Of a stretch of 16,739 bases of DNA, positions 6,937 to 13,255 are shown piece by piece. Source of the DNA: Anaerolineales bacterium. Lineage in GTDB: Bacteria; Chloroflexota; Anaerolineae; Anaerolineales; E44-bin32. The position numbers and the translations under genes were made by a program. How positions within the stretch are numbered: position 1 is the first letter of the stretch; every line of letters starts with the position of its first letter. The DNA lies in assembly GCA_023250385.1 (NCBI GenBank), contig JAHFAU010000023.1, positions 1-16,739 of the forward strand, in the 5' to 3' direction. The notes beneath the pieces are model-generated. The model did not search any database and had not been told where the DNA came from. It saw nothing but the letters and a program-made list of their open reading frames with translations.

Positions 6937-6970
6937 GCCCCGTGGACGAAATGTCTGCGGGGCGGTTTCT
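6937..6970 (+). terminator. Intrinsic terminator 1 of the rib leader
   Basis: GCCCCGTGGAC (6937-6947) pairs with GTCTGCGGGGC (6953-6963) over 11 bp, including two G-T pairs, around the loop GAAAT, followed by GGTTTCTT. The uridine tract is interrupted, so this may be a moderate terminator or pause hairpin. It starts 26 nt after the aptamer and is the nearest candidate expression platform. Confidence 0.7.
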
Positions 6971-7039
6971 TCATCAGGCCAAGCTGAAAGATCTGATGAG
7001 GGCTAAGGCCTTCGGAGGACTGCAGCAGCCGGTTTGCCT

Positions 7040-7071
7040 GCCCCGAGCGAACATCCTCGGGGCGTTTTTTT
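7040..7071 (+). terminator. Intrinsic terminator 2 of the rib leader
   Basis: GCCCCGAG (7040-7047) pairs perfectly with CTCGGGGC (7056-7063) around an 8-nt loop and is followed by G and seven T residues. It is the strongest terminator in the window and stands just 14 nt before the permease start codon, so it must be read through for ribX expression. Together with terminator 1 and the hairpin TCATCAG (6971-6977)/CTGATGA (6993-6999), it fills the stretch 6912-7084, which holds no gene. Confidence 0.88.
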
Positions 7072-7084
7072 CGGGCGGAGGGAC

Positions 7085-7873
7085 ATGCAGAATGTGCAGC
7101 AGATGAAGGGGGGGAGAGTGCGGCTGGGGCGCTGGCTGCCAGGAGTCTCGCTGCTGGTTGGGCTGGCCGCCTGGGAATGGGTCGCCCGGGCCAGCGGCCT
7201 GCCGCACTTCATCCTGCCGCCGCCGTCGGCAGTGGCGGCTCGGTTGGGTCGGGCCGTCCTGGATGGCAGCCTGCTGGCCCACACGCTAGCTACTCTCTCC
7301 GAAGTGCTAGCCGGGCTGGCGCTGGGGGTGAGCGTAGCCAGCGTGTTGGGTTACGCCCTCGCCAAATCGACTGCCCTCGAGCGGATTTTGTCGCCCTATG
7401 TGGTGGCCTCTCAGGCGATCCCGATCATTGCCATCGCGCCGCTGCTCGTAATTTGGTTCGGCCCGGGCCGGATCTCCAAGGTCCTGATTTGTGGATTGAT
7501 CGTTTTCTTTCCGGTGTTGGTCAACACGGTTCTCGGAGTCCGCTCGGTACCCCGCGAGCTGTACGAGCTGATGCGCTCGCTGCAAGCGACCCGTTCGCAG
7601 GTCTTCCTCAAGCTGGAAGCCCCGGCCGCCATGCCGGTGCTGCTCGGCGGCCTCAAGATCGGAGCCACGCTGTCGGTTATCGGGGCCGTGGTTGGAGAGT
7701 TCGTGGGCGCGGATCAGGGGCTCGGCTTCTTGATCAACCTGGCGGATGGGCTGTACGACACTCCCTTGGTCTTCGTGGCAGTGCTCACGCTGATTGCGAT
7801 GGCCTTGAGTCTGTTCGGGCTGGTCGCCGTACTCGAGCGGCGCCTGCTCGCCTGGAGAACGGTGGAGGTTTGA
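7085..7873 (+). CDS. ribX: ABC transporter permease, RibX-type (predicted flavin uptake)
   Basis: This 262-residue inner-membrane permease belongs to the SsuC/TauC/ThiX-like binding-protein-dependent family. Around six hydrophobic helices are visible, beginning with WLPGVSLLVGLAAWEWVA, then the family motif LPPPSAVAARL. The ATPase-coupling loop reads ELMRSLQATRSQVFLKLEAPAAMPVLL, followed by GAVVGEFVGADQGLGFLI, typical of this family. The ATG at 7085 follows GGAGGG closely; a GTG at 7094 would have better spacing, and the in-frame TTG at 7034 lies upstream of terminator 2, so it is unlikely. The FMN riboswitch immediately upstream is the main evidence for a riboflavin or FMN-precursor substrate; by sequence alone, thiamin-precursor, nitrate or sulfonate permeases look alike. 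RibXY transporters have been proposed from comparative genomics in Chloroflexi on the same grounds. Confidence 0.88.
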   Translation: MQNVQQMKGGRVRLGRWLPGVSLLVGLAAWEWVARASGLPHFILPPPSAVAARLGRAVLDGSLLAHTLATLSEVLAGLALGVSVASVLGYALAKSTALERILSPYVVASQAIPIIAIAPLLVIWFGPGRISKVLICGLIVFFPVLVNTVLGVRSVPRELYELMRSLQATRSQVFLKLEAPAAMPVLLGGLKIGATLSVIGAVVGEFVGADQGLGFLINLADGLYDTPLVFVAVLTLIAMALSLFGLVAVLERRLLAWRTVEV

Positions 7874-7874
7874 A

Positions 7875-8861
7875 TTGGCGAGACCTTTGATCGGCTGCGG
7901 ACTAGTGGCTGCGGTCCTGATGGCCGGCTGCGCGGCAGGCAGCGAACCCTCGCCGACCGAGCTGCAGGCCACCCGGCTGCCGATGGGCTTTATCCCCAAC
8001 GTACAGTACGCGCCCTTCTACGTCGCGGTCGAGCGTGGCTACTACGCGGACGAAGGACTGGAGATCGAGTTTGACTATTCCTTTGAGACCAACGGGGTCA
8101 AGCTGGTAGGCGCCGGCGAGCTGCCCTTCTCCCTGGGCTCCGGTGAACAGGTGCTGCTGGCGCGGGCTCAGGGCTTGCCGGTGGTCTACGTGATGGCCTG
8201 GTTTCAGGATTTCCCAATCGCGGTCGCGGCGCCTCAGGCGAGCGGTATCCGGGCCCCAGCGGATCTGGCCGGCAAGCGGATCGGCATCCCATTGCTCGAA
8301 GGTGCCTCCTACATCGGATTCCGGGCCCTGCTCCACGCAGCCGGGATCCAGGAGCAGGATACCGTCCTCGATACGATCGGATTCAACCAGGTCGAGACTC
8401 TGGTCACCGGCCAAGAAGAGGCGGTGGTCGTGTATGCGAACAACGAGCCGCTGCAGCTTGAAGCGCGCGGTCATCCGGTCAATGTGATTCGGGTGGCGGA
8501 CTACGTCACCCTGGCCTCCAACGGATTGCTGACCAACGAGGCGACCCTGACCGGAAACCCGGAGATGGTTCGGAGCATGGTTCGGGCAACCTTGCGTGGA
8601 ATCGAAGACACCCTCGCCGACCCGGCGGCGGCCTTCGACATCTGCAAGAAATACGTCCAGGGGCTGGATCAGCTGAGCGCGGAGGACCAGGCGCTGCAGC
8701 GCCGGATCCTGGATGCCTCGATCGAGTTCTGGAAGGCGGATCGGCTGGGGTACTCGGATCCGCAGGCCTGGCAGAACATGCAGGAGCTGCTGCTCGGAAT
8801 GGGGCTGTTGAGCGATCCACTGGAGCTCGACAAGGCATTCAGCAACGAGTACCTACCGTGA
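7875..8861 (+). CDS. ribY: Substrate-binding lipoprotein, NMT1/ThiY-like, RibY-type (predicted flavin uptake)
   Basis: This 328-residue protein starts with a TTG at 7875, supported by GGAGG ending 6 nt upstream and the gene beginning 1 nt after the ribX stop. The signal peptide ends in the lipobox LMAGC (Cys19), so the mature protein is a membrane-anchored binding protein. The NMT1/THI5-like fold is recognisable from GFIPNVQYAPFYVAVERGYY, followed by DEGLEIEF, GSGEQVLLARAQGLPVVYV and DLAGKRIGIPLLEGASYIGF. This family binds thiamin pyrimidine precursors, riboflavin or sulfonates, and the riboswitch points to a flavin. I do not see the HCCCF-type cysteine motif of THI5 pyrimidine synthases, which argues for a transport role. 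Its 3' end overlaps the ATPase gene by 4 nt (GTGA). Confidence 0.88.
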   Translation: MARPLIGCGLVAAVLMAGCAAGSEPSPTELQATRLPMGFIPNVQYAPFYVAVERGYYADEGLEIEFDYSFETNGVKLVGAGELPFSLGSGEQVLLARAQGLPVVYVMAWFQDFPIAVAAPQASGIRAPADLAGKRIGIPLLEGASYIGFRALLHAAGIQEQDTVLDTIGFNQVETLVTGQEEAVVVYANNEPLQLEARGHPVNVIRVADYVTLASNGLLTNEATLTGNPEMVRSMVRATLRGIEDTLADPAAAFDICKKYVQGLDQLSAEDQALQRRILDASIEFWKADRLGYSDPQAWQNMQELLLGMGLLSDPLELDKAFSNEYLP

Positions 8862-9676
8862 GCTCCGATTCGATTCTGCGGGTGCTCGATCTCAGTATGG
8901 TGTACCCCAACGGGAACGGTGGACTGCGGGCGCTCGATCAGGTCTCCTTCGGGGCCAACCGAAATTCCTTTGTGTGTGTCGTTGGGCCGTCCGGCTGCGG
9001 AAAGAGCACGCTGTTGCGGCTGTTGGGCGGTTTGCTGCATCCGTCCACCGGCGAAATTCAATTTGAGGGGTTTCGGCTCGAAGGACCCCGGCGCAGAATC
9101 GGTTTCGTGTTTCAGCAGGCGAACTTGATGCCCTGGCGAACGGCGCTCGAGAATATTGCGCTGCCGCTCGAATTGCAGGGAGTGAGCTCGGCTGGGCAAT
9201 TCGAGCGCGCCGGCTCACTGCTGGATCTGGTTGGGCTGCGGGGCTTCGAGGCCAGCCTGCCGCGGGATCTTTCGGGGGGCATGGCCCAGCGGGTCGCGAT
9301 CGCCCGGGCGCTGGTCCACCGGCCAGACCTGCTACTGTTGGATGAGCCGTTTGGTTCGCTCGACGCGTTGACTCGGGAGCGGATGGCTTTTGAGCTGATG
9401 AGGATTTGGCGGGCCCGGACGGTGACGGTGGTCATGGTGACCCACTCGATTCCAGAGGCGGTGCTGCTGGCCGACCGGGTGCTGGTGCTCAGTCCGCGGC
9501 CGGGAACGGTCGCGCTCGACCTACCGATTGAACTACCTCGGCCACGCAGACTGGAGATGACCCACACTCCAGAATTTGGCGCGCTGGCGCTCCAGATCCG
9601 CTCGGCGATCGGGCAGGCCGACGGTGATCCGGCCGGCGGCCGCGGGCCGGCACCCAGGAGTGATTCGGTTCGCTGA
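8858..9676 (+). CDS. ABC transporter ATPase of the FMN-riboswitch-controlled importer
   Basis: This 272-residue cytoplasmic ATPase is of the TauB/SsuB/ThiZ type and would power RibXY. All motifs are canonical: Walker [10 protein letters not shown] (43-51), Q-loop FVFQQANLMPWRT, signature DLSGGMAQRVAIARAL, Walker B LLLLDEPFGSLD, and switch His in VMVTHSIPEA. The GTG at 8858 overlaps the ribY stop (GTGA), so translation is coupled. The last 30 or so residues are Gly/Pro/Arg rich and probably unstructured. Having the ATPase inside the operon makes this a self-contained ribXY-plus-ATPase unit. The operon ends at the hairpin 9701-9726. Confidence 0.92.
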   Translation: MSSDSILRVLDLSMVYPNGNGGLRALDQVSFGANRNSFVCVVGPSGCGKSTLLRLLGGLLHPSTGEIQFEGFRLEGPRRRIGFVFQQANLMPWRTALENIALPLELQGVSSAGQFERAGSLLDLVGLRGFEASLPRDLSGGMAQRVAIARALVHRPDLLLLDEPFGSLDALTRERMAFELMRIWRARTVTVVMVTHSIPEAVLLADRVLVLSPRPGTVALDLPIELPRPRRLEMTHTPEFGALALQIRSAIGQADGDPAGGRGPAPRSDSVR

Positions 9677-9700
9677 GCGGGCGAGTCAGCCGGAAAGCAA

Positions 9701-9734
9701 AGGGGCGACCCAGCCGGGTCGCCCCTCTCGTTTG
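9701..9734. terminator. Bidirectional intrinsic terminator between convergent operons
   Basis: AGGGGCGACCC (9701-9711) and GGGTCGCCCCT (9716-9726) form a perfect 11-bp stem with the 4-nt loop AGCC. On the plus strand it is followed by CTCGTTTG, on the minus strand by TTTGCTTTCC. It separates the rib transporter operon from the convergent DUF4349 gene and likely serves both. Confidence 0.85.
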
Positions 9735-9748
9735 TGGGATAGCCAACC

Positions 9749-10693
9749 TTAGTCGTTGCCCTTGGCGGCCAGCTGCTTGGCAGCCTTCCGCCGGCGCCGG
9801 ATCACGCGGACGGCGAAGAAGCTCGGGATCCCCAAGATCAATCCGATCGGGAGTACGCAAATCACAGCACGGATCGCGGCTTCGCCCAGGAAGCGCAGGG
9901 CGTGGATTAAGTCGGTGAAGGCGTCTTTGACGATCCCTTCGGGGCGCCAACCACCGATCTCCAGCGGTTGAGCCGCGGCATCCGGGATCAGGTCCACCGA
10001 GATGGCCGACAGTCGGGACGCCTCGGACAAGTATTGGATGCGTCCCTGAGTGACTTCGATCTCCGAGCGAATTTGGGTCAGCTGGTTGAAGACGCTCAAT
10101 ACATCCTCAGTCTTGGTGGCGGAGTCCATGATGTTCAGCAGCTGTTCCTCGGCGGCTTTCAAGTTGCGCAGGCTCGACTCCAGATCGGTGAATTCCTGGG
10201 TGACGTCTTCGCCGGTGACGTTCTCGCTGCGGACTTCGGTCGCGCCTTGCTTGATCGACTTGAGAGCCTCATCCATCTTTTCGGCCGGGACCCGGATCGT
10301 GATTGAGGCCTGGTCGGCGGTGACACCCGATTCCGGAAAAGTGGTCTGGAAGACACTGGAGCTCACCACAAACCCGCCCAACTGGTTTGCCAGTTGGGCG
10401 ATCTGGTCCACTGTTGTCGAAGGGTCTGGAACGACGACGGACAGGTAAGCATTGCGGATGACGAGCCGATCCGTGGCTGCGCCATCACTGGCAGTGCTGG
10501 ATATTTTGTCCTGGGCGAGGGATCGCTCGGCCGGAGCCAAGCTTTCCCCAGCCGCAAAGCCGCCGGGCGCGACCGGCGCCTCGAAGCCCACCGCCGCGGG
10601 CTCGAGGAAGCGGGTGTCCGCCACACGGGCGGCGCAGGCCGCCAGCAGCAGGCTGAGGCTGAGTGCAAGAGTTAGCTTGAGTGGCTTCACCAT
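9749..10693 (-). CDS. DUF4349 domain-containing lipoprotein with C-terminal membrane helix
   Basis: This 314-residue protein is of unknown biochemical function. It starts with a lipoprotein signal peptide with lipobox LLAAC (Cys20), then a short disordered linker. The DUF4349 domain spans about residues 85-290, recognisable from RLVIRNAYLSVVVPDP, the repeated AxxMDEAL-type segment (VPAEKMDEALKSI), EVRSENVTGEDVTQEFTDLE and a coiled-coil stretch through QIRSEIEVTQGRIQYL. A hydrophobic helix (AVICVLPIGLILGIPSFFAV) and an Arg/Lys-rich tail, RVIRRRRKAAKQLAAK, close it. The ATG at 10693 is chosen because AAGGAG stands about 8 nt upstream; ATGs at 10708 and 10777 lack this. It follows the phosphoesterase gene by 94 nt on the same strand, with no clear promoter in the gap. 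Anchoring at both ends implies an extracytoplasmic central domain. Confidence 0.88.
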   Translation of the reverse strand: MVKPLKLTLALSLSLLLAACAARVADTRFLEPAAVGFEAPVAPGGFAAGESLAPAERSLAQDKISSTASDGAATDRLVIRNAYLSVVVPDPSTTVDQIAQLANQLGGFVVSSSVFQTTFPESGVTADQASITIRVPAEKMDEALKSIKQGATEVRSENVTGEDVTQEFTDLESSLRNLKAAEEQLLNIMDSATKTEDVLSVFNQLTQIRSEIEVTQGRIQYLSEASRLSAISVDLIPDAAAQPLEIGGWRPEGIVKDAFTDLIHALRFLGEAAIRAVICVLPIGLILGIPSFFAVRVIRRRRKAAKQLAAKGND

Positions 10694-10787
10694 CGAATGC
10701 TCCTTCATTGTCAGAGTGTCTGGGTAGATGACGCCGCCCGACCTCGGTGGGTTCCCATTTATCCGCCTGGCGTCCAATCCAGTTGGG

Positions 10788-11528
10788 CTACCAGCCGGCC
10801 ACCAGGCGAAGCGCCTGCCGCTCGGGCAGGCCGGCCTTCAACATCCGGAGCTGCACGTCCCCAATATCGTAGGCCGCCCGTCTGGCTTCCCAACTTCGAG
10901 TCTTCATGTCGAGCAACGCGTAGGCGGCGCGGGGATCCATATCGCGCGGCTGCCCTACCGATCCGGGATTCAAGATCATGCGCGGCGAAAGCGAGATGAC
11001 CTGCTCCCCTGCCACCTGACGGGAGAGTGCGAATGAGTCGGCCGTGCCGCGCTGGAAGACCAGCGGCAGGTGTGAGTGGCCGACCAGGCAGTAGTCGGTC
11101 TGGAACTCGCTGAAATTCGCGTCGGCGGTCCGCGGGTCGAGGATGTACTCCCAAACCGGCTGGCGCGGGCTGCCGTGGGCCAAGGTGAAGCTGTCGACTT
11201 GGGCGTCGCTCGGCAGCGCCCGAAGAAACTCGGCGCTAGCTTCTGTGAGTACTTCTTGAGTCCAGGCCGCCGCGGCCCGGGCATCGTGGTTGAAGCGAGT
11301 GAGCGGGGTAATTCCTAGAGCAGCCTGATCGTGGTTGCCGATCAGGCAGACCAGCCCGGGAAGCGAGCGCACGATTTCCACGCACTCGTTCGGATCGGGC
11401 CCATAACCAACCAGGTCGCCCAGGCACCAGACTGCCTCATAGGCAGGCGAACGCTGCGCCGCGTCGGCAAGGACCGCGTGGAGCGCTGTGAGGTTGGCAT
11501 GCACATCGGAGATGACCAGGACACGCAT
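10788..11528 (-). CDS. Calcineurin-like metallophosphoesterase (YfcE/MJ0936-type)
   Basis: This 246-residue cytoplasmic protein has every metal-binding motif of the superfamily in order: SDVHAN (8-13), GDLVGYGPDP near residues 37-46, GNHD near 64-67, an AHGSPR motif, and VGHSHLP, followed by NPGSVGQPRD, the characteristic motif of the Metallophos_2 subgroup. Family members hydrolyse phosphodiesters or nucleotides with two divalent metals, but the natural substrate is usually unknown, and I do not assign one. The ATG at 11528 opens directly with MRVLVISDVHAN, the usual family start; the longer frame from 11762 lies antisense to tsaE. A -10 box TAGAAT ends 7 nt before the ATG, so the message is probably leaderless. 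It is divergent from tsaE. Confidence 0.92.
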   Translation of the reverse strand: MRVLVISDVHANLTALHAVLADAAQRSPAYEAVWCLGDLVGYGPDPNECVEIVRSLPGLVCLIGNHDQAALGITPLTRFNHDARAAAAWTQEVLTEASAEFLRALPSDAQVDSFTLAHGSPRQPVWEYILDPRTADANFSEFQTDYCLVGHSHLPLVFQRGTADSFALSRQVAGEQVISLSPRMILNPGSVGQPRDMDPRAAYALLDMKTRSWEARRAAYDIGDVQLRMLKAGLPERQALRLVAGW

Positions 11529-11535
11529 TCGGAAG

Positions 11536-11564
11536 ATTCTAGTATGCAAGCATACTCGAAGCAA
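11536..11564 (-). promoter_or_regulatory. Promoter of the phosphoesterase gene
   Basis: On the minus strand, TTGCTT (11564-11559) and TAGAAT (11541-11536) are separated by 17 bp. The -10 box is 7 nt before the ATG at 11528, placing the transcription start at the start codon. No ribosome-binding site is present. A perfect inverted repeat fills almost the whole spacer. Confidence 0.6.
11541..11556. repeat. Perfect inverted repeat in the divergent promoter region (candidate operator)
   Basis: AGTATGC-AA-GCATACT is an inverted repeat with 7-bp arms and a 2-bp centre. It occupies the spacer between the -35 and -10 boxes of the phosphoesterase promoter, touching the -10 box, and ends 13 bp before the -35 box of the tsaE promoter. 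A dimeric repressor or activator bound here could control one or both genes. No candidate regulator is encoded nearby. Confidence 0.45.
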
Positions 11565-11569
11565 AGTGC

Positions 11570-11598
11570 TTGTGAGGGGGGTACCTCGGACGTATAAT
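11570..11598 (+). promoter_or_regulatory. Promoter of the tsaE-tsaB-rimI-udg operon
   Basis: TTGTGA (11570-11575) and a perfect TATAAT (11593-11598) are separated by 17 bp, the best sigma-70-type promoter in the window. The tsaE ATG at 11611 is only 12 nt beyond the -10 box, giving a leader of about 5 nt and no ribosome-binding site. The stretch GTATAATCCGGCC is identical to the rib promoter at 6753-6765. Confidence 0.7.
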
Positions 11599-11610
11599 CC
11601 GGCCCTTTCC

Positions 11611-12108
11611 ATGCCCATCCTCGATGAGCGTAGCCTGGAGTTCCTGAGCCATAGTCCAGAGCAAACGGAACGCCTGGGAGTTCGCTTGGGGGAGCTGGCC
11701 CGACCGGGCGATGTGTTCTGCTTGGCCGGCGACCTGGGGGCAGGCAAGACGACCCTGGCCAAGGGGATCGCCCGCGGCTGGGGAGCCTTAGATCAGGTCA
11801 CCAGCCCGAGTTTTGTCCTGATCAACGAATATCGGCGGGCCGATTCGCACCGCCTCTTCCATCTGGATGCATTCCGGCTCGAGAGCCGAGCCGAGGCCGC
11901 TGCCCTGGGCCTCTCGGATCTGTTCGATGGGGTTGGGCCCGTCTTGGTGGAGTGGCCGGAGCGGGTACAGGAGTTGCTGCCGGCCGAGCGGCTCTGGATC
12001 AGCTTGCACTGGGTCGATGAAATGCGGCGCAACTTCCGCTTCGAGGCTAACGGGCTGCACTATGAACGGCTGCTGCGGCGGTTCCGCCAGGCGGCCTTCG
12101 GAGGCTGA
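11611..12108 (+). CDS. tsaE: tRNA t6A biosynthesis ATPase TsaE
   Basis: TsaE is the ATPase that resets the TsaB-TsaD complex during t6A formation. The 165-residue protein has Walker A GDLGAGKTT (40-48), the conserved VTSPSFVLINEY segment (63-74), HLDAFRL (84-90, with the Mg-coordinating Asp86) and VLVEWPERV, all diagnostic for the family. The start at 11611 (MPILDERSLEFLSHSPEQT) follows a strong promoter by 12 nt; an in-frame ATG at 11488 lies upstream of that promoter and within the divergent gene, so it is rejected. tsaB begins 2 nt after its stop. Length is typical, with a slightly extended C terminus. Confidence 0.94.
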   Translation: MPILDERSLEFLSHSPEQTERLGVRLGELARPGDVFCLAGDLGAGKTTLAKGIARGWGALDQVTSPSFVLINEYRRADSHRLFHLDAFRLESRAEAAALGLSDLFDGVGPVLVEWPERVQELLPAERLWISLHWVDEMRRNFRFEANGLHYERLLRRFRQAAFGG

Positions 12109-12110
12109 GG

Positions 12111-12767
12111 ATGCTGCTGGCCATCGATACCGCCACCCGGATGCTCGGAGTCGCGCTGCATGACGGGGCGCGGGTGCTCTGCGAGAGCACCTGGTACGGC
12201 GCCGGGCACCACACCACCGAACTGGCACCGGAGGTGGGGTTGGCGATGAGCCGGGTGGGGGTCGAACCCGCGGCGTTGACGGCAGTGGCGGTCGCGCTGG
12301 GTCCCGGGTCGTACACTGGCCTGCGGATCGGCCTGGCCTTGGCCAAGGGTCTCAGCCTCAGCTACAGCCTGCAGGTAGTCGGCATCCCGACCCTCGACAT
12401 CCTGGCCAGCCCGCAGCCGCCCCGGGAGGGGCCGATGCTGGCGGTGATGCAAGCGGGCCGCGGCCGGGTGGCGGGGGTGTGGTACAAATGGAGCCGCAAG
12501 GGTTGGTCCGCTCGAAAAGGCGCGCTCAACCTCCGATGGGAAGAGATCTTGGGTGAGCTGAAGCAGACGACCTACATCTGCGGAGAGCTCGATGCGGAGA
12601 GCCGGGAGACTCTTCGAAAGGCGGAGTTTGTCGAGTTGGCACCGCCTGCGCTGTGCGTCCGCCGGCCAAGTGTCCTCGCGGAACTGGCCTTGGAGAAAGT
12701 CCGGCAAGGGAAGCCCGAGGATCCGGCCAAGCTAGCTCCGATTTATCTCGACAACAATTCGGCGTGA
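12111..12767 (+). CDS. tsaB: tRNA t6A biosynthesis protein TsaB
   Basis: TsaB is the catalytically inactive ASKHA-fold partner that dimerises with TsaD to transfer the threonylcarbamoyl group to tRNA A37. The 218-residue protein begins MLLAIDTATRMLGVALHD, then HHTTELAPEV, followed by ALGPGSYTGLRIGLALAKGL, the defining TsaB motif. It lacks the HxxxH metal-binding motif of TsaD, as expected. Start at 12111: the family-typical first residues follow the tsaE stop by 2 nt, with GGAGG overlapping the tsaE end. It overlaps rimI by 4 nt. TsaD itself is not in the window. Confidence 0.94.
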   Translation: MLLAIDTATRMLGVALHDGARVLCESTWYGAGHHTTELAPEVGLAMSRVGVEPAALTAVAVALGPGSYTGLRIGLALAKGLSLSYSLQVVGIPTLDILASPQPPREGPMLAVMQAGRGRVAGVWYKWSRKGWSARKGALNLRWEEILGELKQTTYICGELDAESRETLRKAEFVELAPPALCVRRPSVLAELALEKVRQGKPEDPAKLAPIYLDNNSA

Positions 12768-13255
12768 TCGCAGTCCCTGCCCAGGTGCACATCCGGGAGA
12801 TGACTCTCCAGGACCTCCCGGAGGTCCTCGAAATCGACCAAGCTTCCTTCCCGGTCCCCTGGCCGGAGCGCAGCTACCGGTTTGAGCTTATCGAAAACCC
12901 GGCCGCCCAGCTTTTCGTGGCGGAGAGTTCAGATGACTCCGAAAGCCAGGTGGTTGGTTTCATTGGATATTGGCTGATCGGCGACGAAGTTCACATCAGT
13001 ACCTTCGCCATTCATCCGGACTACCGGATGCAGGGCATCGGCGAGTTGATGCTGGTACGCGCCCTGCGGACGGCCCGAGCCAGCGGTGCCGCGGTGGCGA
13101 CTCTGGAGGTGAGGGTTTCCAATTGGCCGGCGATTCATCTCTATGAGAAGCTCGGCTTTGAGCAGGTCGGAAAACGGGCGGGCTACTATCGGGACAACGG
13201 GGAGGATGCCCTGCTGATGACTCTGCATAGTCTCAGGGAGGGAGTGGAGCAGTGA
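12764..13255 (+). CDS. rimI: Ribosomal protein S18 alanine N-acetyltransferase RimI
   Basis: This is a GNAT-family acetyltransferase of 163 residues. RimI acetylates the N-terminal alanine of ribosomal protein S18 using acetyl-CoA. Marks include IREMTLQDLPEVLEIDQASFPVPW at the N terminus (the F-x-x-PW pattern is typical of RimI), HISTFAIHPDYRMQGIGELML with the acetyl-CoA pyrophosphate loop RMQGIG (88-93), LEVRVSNWPAIHLYEKLGF, and GKRAGYYRDNGEDALLM at the end. The GTG at 12764 overlaps the tsaB stop (GTGA). A longer in-frame ATG at 12653 would overlap tsaB by 115 nt and was rejected. The order tsaE-tsaB-rimI is a widespread bacterial arrangement. Confidence 0.93.
   Translation: MIAVPAQVHIREMTLQDLPEVLEIDQASFPVPWPERSYRFELIENPAAQLFVAESSDDSESQVVGFIGYWLIGDEVHISTFAIHPDYRMQGIGELMLVRALRTARASGAAVATLEVRVSNWPAIHLYEKLGFEQVGKRAGYYRDNGEDALLMTLHSLREGVEQ

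Noticed and set aside
6948..6999. A GAAA and a CTGATGA that resemble hammerhead ribozyme core elements
   Set aside because: The order would need a permuted hammerhead, and the stem II partner strands (before GAAA and after CTGATGA) do not pair. CTGATGA is better explained by simple pairing with TCATCAG at 6971-6977.
7034..7084. An in-frame TTG upstream of ribX that would extend the permease by 17 residues
   Set aside because: The extension would be encoded by terminator 2 of the riboswitch leader, and the ATG at 7085 has its own GGAGGG.
7307..7999. A 230-codon minus-strand open frame across the permease and ribY start
   Set aside because: The composition is low complexity and polar (Gln, Arg, His rich) with no domain or ribosome site, and it lies fully antisense to ribX, whose coupling loop and helices are clear.
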